Position numbers and translations under genes: made by a program. A stretch of DNA of 64,000 nucleotides. Source: Hymenopus coronatus (taxonomy: Eukaryota > Arthropoda > Insecta > Mantodea > Hymenopodidae). Numbering within the stretch: position 1 is the first letter of the stretch; every line of letters starts with the position of its first letter. Below the pieces are notes generated by a model. The model made no database searches, was not told the origin of the DNA, and worked only from the letters and a program-made list of their open reading frames with translations. The DNA lies in assembly GCA_030762935.1 (NCBI GenBank), contig CM060897.1, positions 110,698,176 through 110,762,175 on the forward strand, in the 5' to 3' direction. Below are positions 9,991 to 20,726 of this stretch, in pieces.

Positions 9991-10671
9991 TTATATTTAC
10001 ATATCCAAATTATTGTCATTGTCACTTTATCTTTTGCTTCTATCTTTGTACTTTGAGCTGCCCGGCCTCCATTACAAATGGTATTTGTACAGCTTAGGAA
10101 TGCTTTGAAGTGCACTAAAGGAATCACTCATTATAAGGCAGTCACCACAGTTTCACTTAATCTTAACCCCAAATAGTCCAATTCTTTCACTATTTCTATT
10201 GCTTTTCATGCAAATACCATTTTTCTTCCGTTTTACACGTATATAATGCCGGAGGAGATTCCACCTGCAGCTATTGGCTTATTGTATGTTCAGACTCCAT
10301 CAGGATATGAGAATCATATCAACGGGCGGCCGAAATCGGACGGGGGAAAAGCCATTGCGGAGAGCGCCTTACCTATTCCAAGTAGATCTTCATCTTGATG
10401 CGGGAAACGCTACTAATAGGCTGACCTCTCTGGGTCTTCAGATGACTTCCAACGCCATCCGCCGCCGAGAGCTGTTATCTCCCGAGCGCAGTCACCACCA
10501 CGGAAGGGCGCCACCGCCGCAGTCCTGCCTATAACTTACAACCCTGAACAGACCAATTGGACGAAATGGAGAAGAAACGAAGGGACAGGACGTTCGGAGT
10601 AACCTGTCTCGGTCTTACTTACATGCAATGAAAACTTGCGACCAGATAATTAACCATTATTATGGATAAAA
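9991..10671. other. Unassigned; GC-rich island at 10240-10640
   Basis: The island holds an 86-codon open frame (10274-10534, + strand) ending in HHHGRAPPPQSCL. Its composition differs sharply from the R1 sequence around it. I do not recognise it; it may be part of an unlisted retroelement. Confidence 0.35.
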
Positions 10672-11505
10672 CATCGGATATGTTCCATTTACATGACTTT
10701 CTCTACATCTCTGCAAAAAAGTATTGTTAAAAAGCTTATTCTTCTATTGTCTAATTCGTGCTAATCGAAATAAACATTAGTAGAATTGGTCTTATTACTT
10801 GCTCCCTTGTAAGTAGAAGGAAAATAAGGGAATACCTAGGCTAAAGTGATAGACAGCTCTTTTAAAAACTGGTTGCCATGTGATTGAACTCTCTTTCTTT
10901 GCATGGACAGGAGTTTATAAATTCCCGTATGAGAAAATGTTTCAAGTATTTTAAAGCTGGTACCAATATCGAGGAATGTCTTGGAAATGGCCAACTCCAG
11001 CAACAAATATGTATAGGACATAAATTGTGTGTTTTAACGAGATCACACTTTTGTGTACTAAGCTTTTGTCTATTACGGGTTTCCAATTATGCTAAATTCA
11101 GCAAAATTCATCCAGAATAAAGCGGTCTTCAGAAAAATCAACATATACATTTTGATTGTCATGTAAATATCTTTACTATATTGTATTTTAATAAAAACCA
11201 TGAGTGTCATCTGTGAGAGAATAAAAATGTTCGAAATTTCTTCCATGTAAAGGATAGTTTGGGGTGACGTAATTTTTCTCATAATCTATGTGTCGCAACC
11301 CTACAAGATGCTAAAGTTTTCATTTTGGAGTTATGGTGTTCACGAACATACTTACAGACACACACGTTCATGTTTCTAAAAATGCCTTTTTTGGATTCAG
11401 CGGATCGCAAAACATATATTTCCGATGAAATCTCGGTATCGATTTTTTTTATCCACTATGTATATTGTACATACGTTTCAGATCAAGTAATAACAGCTCT
11501 TACTT
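10672..11505 (+). repeat. R1 copy, near full length
   Basis: From ggatatgttccatttacatgactttctctac to tatgtatattgtacatacg...caagtaataac. Confidence 0.75.
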
Positions 11506-11549
11506 TTTCCTCTTAAATAGGTTCTATTGCTTAAACATTCCCACGTGGT

Positions 11550-11552
11550 TTA

Positions 11553-11584
<32 letters not shown>
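11550..11584 (+). repeat. (ATT)n microsatellite
   Basis: About 35 bp of ATT repeats just upstream of a SINE. Confidence 0.95.
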
Positions 11585-11905
11585 GCCAAATGGTTAGATT
11601 GCTCGCCTCCCACCTAGGCGGCCCTTGGATTCTAAGTGCCCGCATGCGCAATATTTGGTGAACAAAACGGCGTCTCGGCGGGTTTTCTGCGGATCGTCCG
11701 GTTTCCCCCGCCAATTATTCCATCAATTGCACCATTATCACCTTTCCTATCATCCAATTCCTCAGTTCATGCCTGGCTAAGAACTGACCTCTCGCGCAAG
11801 GTTCTCCATTTTGCACTTAGATGTCGTTGGCTCTCCGACTGGCTTCTAACTCCTAGGCACACGGTGTAAATCCTAGGGGGAGTCAGTCCTTTGTAAGGGA
11901 AGGAT
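11585..11905 (+). repeat. tRNA-derived SINE (long type)
   Basis: Has the same tRNA-like head (decayed B box) and 'gggttttctgcggat..ccggtttcccccgcc' core as the short type. It then continues with a different body ('ccttctaactcctaggcac' region) also seen at 46840-47160 and 60137-60425. Confidence 0.7.
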
Positions 11906-12713
11906 GAACCAACTATAAAATGTTATGATTATTATTTCTTTATTTTCTTTCTTTTCAGATGGCCAGTTACACATTGTGTGTCAAAATTTAATAGTCACAG
12001 TTTGGATATCAAGTTTACTTGAACACAACATGTTTCCTGTCCTGAACAGTGAAACGTAAAGCTGAATGACAGTTGAGTATAGAAAAATGCACACTTTTTG
12101 GCAGCCATTCTTGCACCTCAAGCAACAGTAAATCATAGCGTTTGCTACATCCATTGTCAGGGCGAGGAATTCCTTGGTGGTGAAAACTTTGTTGGAAGTT
12201 TCCCAAATCCAGAAGAGTAGACATATTCGTAGCCAACCATCCATCTTAAAGTGGGAGTTTGATTCCGAGCTTATCATCGTATAAAAGGGACTAGGGGAGG
12301 GCAATCTCGTTATCTGCTCGCGACGTCAGAAACGGGGAAGAGTAGGGGAGAAGGAGCCAGCAGTTGAAATTCAACATCTTCAAAATATATTATTTCCATT
12401 TCCCCACTTCTTTTCAGATTTCAGCAAAAAAAGGAGAAAAGCCTGGTGGCACTGGGTTACGCTGTACTCTCTTTTTGTTTTCGTTTCGTTTTTGTTTCAA
12501 TTTTTTCCTTGGGGAGTAAAGTAGACAGAAGAACCATCCATTTTCTTTATCTTATTTGTATATTCTTTTCCTCTTCATATATGTCTTTTACTAAAGGTCT
12601 ATTCCCATAGGCTTTATCCTAGAGTAGTTCTTTGTGTTTACTAGATACGTTATGAATAGATCTGAAGAACGCATAGGTTACTCTATCTGTGCGTTAGCCA
12701 CAGAGTAGCAATA
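11906..12713. other. Unassigned sequence
   Basis: An open frame of 107 codons lies on the minus strand (11981-12304), but its reading is not protein-family-like and has no splice or start support. Nothing else recognised. Confidence 0.4.
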
Positions 12714-13215
12714 TTTTTACTTTCTCTAGTCATGTGTGTATACAATGTACATAATAGCTAGAGTAGTTATATTCCATCCAAAAATTCGGTGTCGAAATTT
12801 CACCGGAAATGTTTGTTTTTTTCGGTTTGAACAAAGCACTTTTAGAAAAAGGTACGTGTGTCTGTGTGTGGTTTTTTATTGTGTTTAACGCCCGCTTTTA
12901 CTCCTATGGAACCGCAGGTGATACGCTGATGATACATGGAATAAAGATGGAGCACCGGTGGAATGTTAAGGCGGGGGAAACCGAAGAACCCAGAGAAAAC
13001 CCGATACCACACCCCGCTTTGCACACCACAAATCTCACATGCGGTCGCTTGGGTTCGACTCTCACCGTCTAGGTGAGAGCCAAGTGGTCTGTCTGTGTGT
13101 GTGTGTGTATGTGTGTGTGCGTGCGCCTATGTGCGCCTGTGGGTAACATAGCTAAAAAACGAAAGACTGTTAAATACCACGCTTGGATGCGACTCGAATA
13201 TTTTCAAGGAAAATA
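12714..13215 (-). repeat. R1 fragment, reverse, with SINE inside
   Basis: Starts tttttactttctctagtcatg. The GT-rich tract is split by the SINE at 12867-13085, and R1 resumes with gtctgtctgtgtgtgtg and 'aacatagctaaaaaacgaaag'. It stops at about 13215, where LINE-like sequence starts. Confidence 0.75.
12867..13085 (-). repeat. tRNA-derived SINE nested in the R1 microsatellite
   Basis: Reverse of the short type: tail 'gtgtttaacgcccgctttta' first, then the core 'ggcgggggaaaccgaagaac', then the B-box region 'gcggtcgcttgggttcgact' and the head 'ctaggtgagagccaagtggtct'. Flanked by GT repeats on both sides. Confidence 0.8.
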
Positions 13216-14110
13216 CTTATATGCAGTTGTTCTTAACTCCCCGCTCTCCTTCTTGCGTACTATCAACCTTCTCACATCTCAGCTATCTCGCCTTAAGCCC
13301 CTCCATGACTTCTATGCCTGCCAGTAGTGTCCAACATGCCTGTAACTCTTCATTCTTCCGTTACCCTACAAGATGTGCAACCATGATTCTTCCTCCTCAC
13401 AAAGAGTGCAGATTCTACCATTTTCATTAGGAATCTTTATCATTCGCATGCTCATCTAATCCATGCGAACCTCCGTCTAATGAGTTTGGTACCTGTTTTG
13501 ATGTATTGCTCCAGACCCCACTCCGATTTAGCCCAGACCGTACTTCCAACGAAGCCTTCGCCGTGCAATGCGCAGTTATTTGTTGTTTGTCAATATCTCA
13601 GAGGCAGTTCTTAATCTTTCTCCAAACAGTCCTCTTGTTTCCCTGCCCCACTTTCCAAATATAGCCCATCCCATGGTTGCTAAACCTTTATTTAATTTTG
13701 TTGACCACCTTACATTCTCAGCTGTTCACAGTAGTAGACTATCTAATTAGACATTGGTATCCATGAATGATTCTAATGCAATAATTAACTGATCAAATTT
13801 TGCACTCTCTCGTTTCACTCTGCGCCTCGAATTCCCTCATTATTGCGTAGCTGGCCATATCCCTTCCTGCTCCTAAAATTGGTTCAGTTGGCCCAGATTC
13901 TCCGTTTGTTCCTACTCCCATACTTCTCCTCCATATGTTATCGTGGTTCTAACTATCGCTCCGTGTACGTACACATTCCAGCAAGACTACGGATATATCT
14001 GGAATTCTGCTACTTTTCAGAGAGCTTCCTCGGCTTTCATCCTTGTCTTGTGTTTCGTGATGTCATTGTGTTTAGTAATCCTTTCTATTTTGCGGAGCTG
14101 TAGACAAAAG
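13216..14110 (-). pseudogene. LINE reverse-transcriptase 3' remnant
   Basis: Minus strand reads (near 14000-13850) GAIVRTTITYGGEVWEQTENL, a typical C-terminal block of non-LTR reverse transcriptases ('..YG.E.W..'). Further along (13430-13370) it reads NGRICTLCEEEESWLHIL, a C-x2-C...H zinc knuckle. Stops and frameshifts break the frame. It may belong to the same lineage as 8431-9113. Confidence 0.6.
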
Positions 14111-14194
14111 CATACCACTTACCGCAAGGGACTTTATCCCTTAAGGACAATAAATGTTGCCTTAAACTACGACTACAATCAGGAAAATATACTG

Positions 14195-14222
14195 TTAAAA
14201 AAAAAAAAGAAAAGAAAAAAGA
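14195..14222 (+). repeat. A-rich tract
   Basis: A-rich stretch just before R1 sequence; possible retroelement tail. Confidence 0.6.
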
Positions 14223-14363
14223 GCTGGAGCCAGAGGCGTGGCTTCTCTTCTTTCCGTTTTACTTTTTTTAAAGGGAGAGAAATGCAAACAAAACAATAAT
14301 TGACGCTTGCACTTATGGTCGATAGTTGAATGTCAGCTTTGGCCATTTCAACTGTTGGTGGTG

Positions 14364-15152
14364 ATTTTTACTTTCTCTACACGTACTATGTACATAGTAG
14401 ATAGAAAAGGTATTGTAATGCACCCAAAAATTCGATACCGAGATTTCACCGAAAATACATGTTTTGGGTCCCCCTAAATAAAAAAGAGCATTTTTAGAAA
14501 AAAGTGCATAGCTCAAAAAACAAAATACCAAGCTTAGTATTTAAGTTTGGTATCTTCCAAGGATGCAACACGAAGATTTTGAAGAAAATCCCCCCAACTA
14601 TCCTTTACATGGAAAAATAACTCTATTTTAATTAAAATGTCGTATATTAAAGATATTTACCTGACAAATAAAATGTAAATCTTGAATTTTCTGGAAATAG
14701 CATCTGAAGACTACTTTATTCTGGATGAATTTTATGGAATTTTGCATAACTGGCAAACCGTAAGAGATACACAAAAGCTAGCTTAACAGAAAATGCACAG
14801 CTCATTAAAACACAAACTGTATGCTATATACATTTTTTCCTGGAGTTGATCGTTTTTGAGATATTCTTTGTTATTGGTTTTAGATTTAAAAAACGTGTAC
14901 TTTTCTCATACAGGAATTTGTCAACTCCTGTCCATACAAACAAAGGAACATAGCAACCAGCTTTTGACTATCGCTTTAACCTATGGTACTTCCTTATTTC
15001 ACTTCTACTTACAAGGAAGCAAGTAATAAGACTATTTCTGCTATTTTTTTTTCTCGATTAGCATGAAGTAAATAGAAGCATAAGCTTTATAACAATACTT
15101 TGTTGCAGAGATGTAGAGAAAGTTATGTGAATGGATCACATCAGATTTTTAT
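14364..15152 (-). repeat. R1 copy, reverse
   Basis: Begins ttttactttctctacacgtactatgtacatag and ends agagaaagttatgtgaatggatcacatcagatttt. It lacks the GT tract. Confidence 0.8.
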
Positions 15153-15470
15153 AAAACTATTCTTCTGTCAACTTCATGATTATTAAGATAAACATTAGCA
15201 TAAAAAATCTACTACAATATTTATATCTTGTACGAGCGAAATAAGAAAATACAATTATCTAAAACGATAGTCAAAGCTTTGTTTGACCAGTATGAAAAAA
15301 TATGAATATCAACTTCCATTATAAAAAAGGATCAGTATTGGAAAATTTAACATAAAACAATTAATTTTTGGAAATGCTTAGTTCCACAACAAAATTTTGA
15401 CACATTGTGTGTGTTTACGAGATCTACATTTTCTCTGCAGTAAGTTTTTATCTACCCTTTACGGTTTAAC
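15153..15470 (+). repeat. R1 fragment, 5' part, forward
   Basis: From ttattcttctgtcaacttcatg to tctacccttt-acggttt, where unrelated GC-richer sequence begins. With the reverse copy before it, this makes an inverted pair joined at the 5' ends. Confidence 0.6.
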
Positions 15471-15990
15471 ATTTTTCTTCCGTGTCCTGGCCATCCGCTT
15501 GCCGTACATTCAGTCCATCTCCGTATTTCAATACCGCAGTATCCTCACGTTCTGCGCTTGGTCCAGCTTCACACGCCAATCCCGTGTCAATTTCGCATTC
15601 TAGATTAACTTCCGGCCTTCCTGAATCATCTTCCATCACACCTCCCTTCAGTGAATCTGTTTTAACAAATGACAACAGAGCAGTATATCTCTCGAATTCT
15701 TCTACTTGTGTATCTTCGAAGCCAGCAACATCACTTTTAGAGCAATTAAGCACATTTCAAAAGTGAAAACCACCATCAACAATTGCGGGAGAAAGATGAA
15801 CATTACAAGAGAATTGAGAAACACATTAAACATGTTGGCCAGCAGGAGAGGTTTAGGAGCAAAGCGAAAACCCACAAGAGGCGTAGGAAATTCTAAATCT
15901 TCTTACATTTGTTTTGTTTGTAACGGCAATTATTATAATCAAAATCAGGGTCAGAATTGGATCTGGCTAAAGTTTTCTGTGCTTCCATGA
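15471..15990. other. GC-richer island with open frames, function unknown
   Basis: Between two repeat-rich stretches, 15466-15753 is open on the minus strand (95 codons, strongly acidic: FEDTQVEEFERYTALLSF..) and 15482-15766 is open on the plus strand (94 codons, Ser/Pro-rich). Composition differs from R1. It could be an exon fragment, a processed gene piece or an unlisted transposon. I cannot choose a strand. Confidence 0.3.
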
Positions 15991-16926
15991 GAAATGCATT
16001 CAGCTGGTCGGCGATTTCTTCTATTGTAATGAGTGTAGTAAATGAAACTTTTGCAAGTTCTATTTCTCAAATTAATTTCTATTTTGTTAGAACTGTGAAT
16101 AATTCAAAACTAACGCAGTTCATCTATTGAGCAAAAGGTTTGTTTCCATATAGGGACTTAAAAATAGGATACTAGATTTTTTTTGATAAAATTTGGTTTA
16201 TTTTCAGTGTCTAATGTCCGTTTTTTTAATGTATAATAAGTATATAGTTGCTAAAATGTCTCTGGAAACAGACGCAATGACAGCAGACTCCCGCAATGAC
16301 ACATGACTTCCACGGAGGGATCTGCACGGACAGCACATCACGATCCCAGGGACAAATGCACTTGCAAGTTATGTAACAAAACGTACTGTAAATACCACCT
16401 ACTGAAGTGAAAAACAGAACTCTGTCACTAATTGCACAAACTAAAGTCTGGCGAATCCTCAACTACAATGTAACCTATCTTTTTGTACACATTGTGTTTA
16501 ATAACATTATTATAAAATGTCTCTGACAATAAACTGTTAATACAACTACAAGAAGTGTTTGTAATTTGTCCATTAAAATCCTACTGCCCAAATTCAAGGC
16601 TACTGTGACCATATTATCTTAACAGTTTGTCAAATATGGACATTTGCTGTGAAGCTAAACTGCATTCAGATGGATAGTAGTTGGGTACTGGTTCTTACAC
16701 TGTTTGAAAGGTTTAAATGTATTTGTTTCACAAAAGTGGAGAGTGGAGAGTGGTTTTCTGTTTCGTTTATTTCATATAAATATTTTGGTACCCATATTTA
16801 CCAAGTTTACCCATTGTTGTGTATAATAATTGGTATATATTTCAACAGTGTATCTTCACAGTGGATGAGCTAAATTGAACAGATGCATTACCTTACGGAG
16901 ACTGTTATGATTTTCTCTCTGGGCAG
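15991..16926. other. Low-repeat intron sequence upstream of exon 2
   Basis: No R1, SINE or coding signal recognised. AT-rich, ending in the polypyrimidine tract of the exon 2 acceptor. Confidence 0.5.
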
Positions 16927-17084
16927 GTTGTGGGGACGACCTGAGCAAGGAAAGAGCAAGTCTGGCTGTGGAAGTGGTTGTTGAACGTCTTGTACAACGT
17001 CTGATGTGTGGAGCAGCAACGATAGATCCAAGGTTTTCCAGCAAGTTTCTGGCAACGCTAGAAGGTGTTAGAGACCGCGCCCAA
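16927..17084 (+). CDS. Second coding exon, helical N-terminal part of Mab-21-like domain
   Basis: This exon is 158 nt: two bases finish the split Gly codon, then 52 codons without a stop (residues 58-109). The acceptor ttttctctctgggcag and the donor GTGAGT are both strong. GC content is well above the flanking intron, and the reading is protein-like, with an amphipathic helix (SLAVEVVVERLVQRLM) followed by DPRFSSKFLATLEGVRDRA. In Mab-21-family nucleotidyltransferases a helix of this kind precedes the GS-containing strand. Here the GS position reads LEGV, close to the degenerate SGGV of MB21D2-type members as I recall them. The exon ends at phase 0. The family assignment is by eye; the exon itself is more certain than the family. 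Confidence 0.75.
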
Positions 17085-17344
17085 GTGAGTTGGTGTTGCT
17101 CTTCTTGCTTCTAGACGCTATCTCAAATATCGTATTAGAGAATTCTTAGAGTGTGTGGTTAGCGGAATAAGGCTGTTTATTAGGTGGTGTGAAATTCCTG
17201 CAAAAACGAACGCAAAGTTACAAGATAAATCTTTCATCACTACTAGTTCATTATTGAAACTGAGAAAGGATAACTTAGTTTGTGTTAAGGACATTCGTAA
17301 TTAAGTTGTTTAAACAATTCGATTTTGAATTTTATAAGAAAAAT

Positions 17345-18890
17345 CCTCTTTAGTCTTCTTCATTCTGGATGAGTTTTGTATAACTGGTAAACCGTAAGTG
17401 ATTGATAACTTAACTGCACCAATAAGTAGATCCATTAAAACACACAATTTCTTGGAGTAAGGAAGCCAAAACTCTGATATACATAATAGGAAAAAGCTTT
17501 CAGGCGATCATCGATCGTCAAAGGAGATAGACAAAAACGTACTATAGAAAAATGTAGATCTCGTTAAAACACACAATTTATCTTATATGTGTATATATGT
17601 ATATATAGATTTTTGTAGAGTTTCACTTCTCCGCGGTATTTTCTTGTTATTGGTTCAATTTTAAATTACTTAAACTTTCTCAAATGGAAAGTCATTTATC
17701 GTTTTGTCTCTTTTGTTTATTCCTGGTCAATCTACACAGACAGACACGCACACGGTCCATTTTCTAAGAATGCTTTTTCAGATTCAGGGACCTCAAAACA
17801 TACATTTTCGGTGAAATCGTGGTATAGAATTTTTGAGTAGAATACAATAGGTTCCTTCTCTATCCACTATGTACATTGTATATGCGGGCTAGAGAAAGTA
17901 AAAATCTGAAGTGTTCCATTCACATCACTTGCACTAGTCTTCTGTAACAAATTATTCTTAAAAACTCTTATGTATTCCATTCAAATTACCTTCTCTACAT
18001 GTTTTGCAAGCAATCTAGTCTTGAGAGAAAGCTTTTATCTACATACATCATAATAGTAATTAAGATAAATATTAGCAGAAGTTGTCTTATTGCCTCGTTC
18101 TATGTAGAAGGGAAATAAGGGAATACATTACGCTAAAGCGATAGTCAAATATTTTAAACATTGCCGTTACATGAACAATTGATGTTCAGTTCTCTTTGAT
18201 TGACCAGGATTAGCTAAAGCATAGCTAAAAAGCGAAAGGTCGGTAAAATGCCAAACTTGGTGTTTAAGTTCAGAGTCCTCCAAGGATGCACACAAAGATT
18301 TTCAAGAAAATTCAACCATCCCAAACTACCTTTACATGGAATATTTTTCAAAAATTTTGTTTTTCTCAAAAATGACTCTAACGGTTTTGATTAAAATTAC
18401 GTATATTAAAATATTTACATCCCAAATGAAACGTATATTTTGAATTTTCTGGGAATAACCTCTGAAGAGCTCTTTACTCTGGTTTCGTTTTGTAGAATTC
18501 CGCATAACAGTTAAAGCGCAAGAGATAGACAAAAACGTACAACACAGAAAATGTTGATCTCGTTAAAACACATACCTTATGTCATATGCGTTTTTCTTAA
18601 AGAGCTGATCGTTTTCGTGATATTCATCGTACTTGGTTTTAATTTTAAAATCATTTTTTATCAAAGCTAACCGAACATCAATTGTTTCACATTATGACCA
18701 GCTTTAAAAAGATTTGACCATCACTCTAACCTAGCATATTCCGGTATTCTGCTTACAAGGAAGGAAATAAGAACAATTCTGCTAAGTTTATCTGGATTAG
18801 CGTGGGGCAGACAGAAGAGCAATATTTTGTAAGACAGATTTGTTTGTGGAACAGATAGAGAAAGTTATGTAAATGGAACACATCCGATTT
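17345..18890. repeat. Mosaic of R1 fragments in both orientations
   Basis: Reverse fragments (17345-17460 and 17520-17740) give way to a forward 3' end (17735-17905, agagaaagtaaaaatctgaag), a forward 5' part (17905-18215) and then a reverse part (18215-18890, atagctaaaaagcgaaaggtcgg to agagaaagttatgtaaatgga). Breakpoints fall at different places in the unit. Confidence 0.65.
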
Positions 18891-18894
18891 TGTT

Positions 18895-19460
18895 TTATTT
18901 ATTCTGGCGACTGATGGAACACTGACACCTTTAATTTTCAACAATGTCTTGTTAGATACTATTGCTAGTAAAACGCAATATAGACCAGACTTTTCTTTTA
19001 AATTATTCCACTGAATTCTTTAATTTGGTTCATTATTGCAAATGGCTGTTCACATGTATAAGGCCTAATTCAAGGTAGTGAAATGTTGATGAGTAACATA
19101 TACTGTCATATCTATGTGTAGTGATCGGTAACGAATGGTTTTAAAATTTTAGGAGATTTCACACGAACTACAAATAGAATTATTTACTCTACAAAATTGC
19201 ACAAACATAAACTGTTTGAAATAAAGAGGCTGGGAGTTATTTAAAGCATTGTCGAATGATTCATTTCCAAAATTTCCATTATTTGTATAACATTTAATTG
19301 CAAAAATTTCGTTTTGCATACATTTGCTTGTAAATCTCTAAAATGAATTATATTAAAAGCCAGCATCGTCGTACATTACACGATGATCACTTGGCTCAGA
19401 TATTAAAACTCTGTATATCATTCTTAGCATCAGAAATTGAAATCGTCCAAAGTATTAAAA
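18895..19460. other. Unassigned sequence
   Basis: AT-rich; nothing recognised. Confidence 0.45.
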
Positions 19461-19462
19461 AA

Positions 19463-20325
19463 AATCTGATGTGTTCCATTCACATGACTTTCTCTACATC
19501 TCTGCAACAAATTATTGCTAAAAAGCTTATGCGTCTATTTATTTCATGCTAATCGACAAAAAATTAGTAGAAATAGTCTTATTACTCGCTTCTTTGTAAG
19601 TAGAAGAGAAATAAGGGAGTACTATAGGTTAGAGTGATAGTCAAAGCTGGCTACTATGTGACTGAAGTTCCTTTGTTTGTATGGACAGGATTTGACAAAT
19701 TCCTATATCAGAAAGGTTAAGTTTTTCAAAGCTGAAACCAAAAACAAGGAATATCTAAATAACGATGAACTCCACGAAAAAAAAAATATATATAACATAA
19801 ATTGCGTGTTTTAGTGTGATCTACATTGTTTACGTAGTAAGTATGTGTCTATCTCTTACGGTTTACTAGTTTCGCGAAATCAACAAAACTCATTTAGAAT
19901 AAAGAGGTCTTTAGACGCAATTCCCAGAAAATTCAATATACATGTTATTTGTCATGTAAACATGTTTAATATACGATATTTTAATCAAAATCGTTAGAGC
20001 CATGTTTTAGAAAATCAAAATGTTCCAAAAAATGTTCCATATGAAGGGTAATTTGTATGGGGGGATTTTTCTCAAAATCTTCGTGTCGCATCCCTGGAAG
20101 GTACTAAATTTAAATACGAAGTTTGTTATTTTACCGACTTTTCGTTTTTGAGTTATCGTGTTCACAGACACACGGACACACACAGACCTTTTTCTGAAAA
20201 TACTTTTTCTGGATACAGGGTACCCTAAAACATATATTTCTGGTGAAATCTCGGTATCGAATATTTGAGTGGAGTGCAATACCTTCTGTATACACTATGT
20301 ACATAGTACGTGTAGAGAAAGTAAA
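19463..20325 (+). repeat. R1 copy, full length
   Basis: aaatctgatgtgttccattcacatgac to actatgtacatagtacgtgtagagaaagtaaaa. One of the best-preserved single copies. Confidence 0.85.
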
Positions 20326-20726
20326 AAGACACTAGTTGCAAATGAGGAGGTCCTTGTGTATACAAACATTCCATTATTCGACTAACAGCATGTTCAAATG
20401 CTTCACACGGAGTGGCTTGATTTACTGCGTCTTCCTCCGCCCTTTAATTTGTTAATTTGGACATGCTTGATTTAGAACAACATAAGCACGAGGAGCTGAG
20501 AGTAGAGAAGAAATATAGAGATGGAAAGAAAAGAAAATAGAAATTAGTGAGAATAATAGGGTAAGTTTTATTAATGGAAATGTTTAAACAAACTGAATAA
20601 AGCAGTTTGAATGGAACTAAACCAACTTCTTAACCTAGAAGCCTTTCAAGTACCTCTGCAGAGCTAAAGATACAGCTGGAGATTTACTAAAAGGAACCTC
20701 ATATATGAAGTGTATATAGAAAAATC
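20326..20726. other. Unassigned spacer
   Basis: Non-R1 sequence between two R1 loci; nothing recognised. Confidence 0.45.

Larger units (their letters stand above)
540..16926 (+). other. Intron 1 (about 16.4 kb)
   Basis: Intron between the myristoylation exon and the second coding exon. The donor is GTAAGTG and the acceptor is a pyrimidine-rich stretch ending GGCAG. It is filled mostly by R1 copies, a truncated mariner, Penelope-like fragments, SINEs and LINE remnants, listed separately. No further coding exon was recognised in it. Confidence 0.65.

Noticed and set aside
11981..12304. 107-codon minus-strand frame
   Set aside because: No family resemblance, and a second frame is equally open over the same bases.
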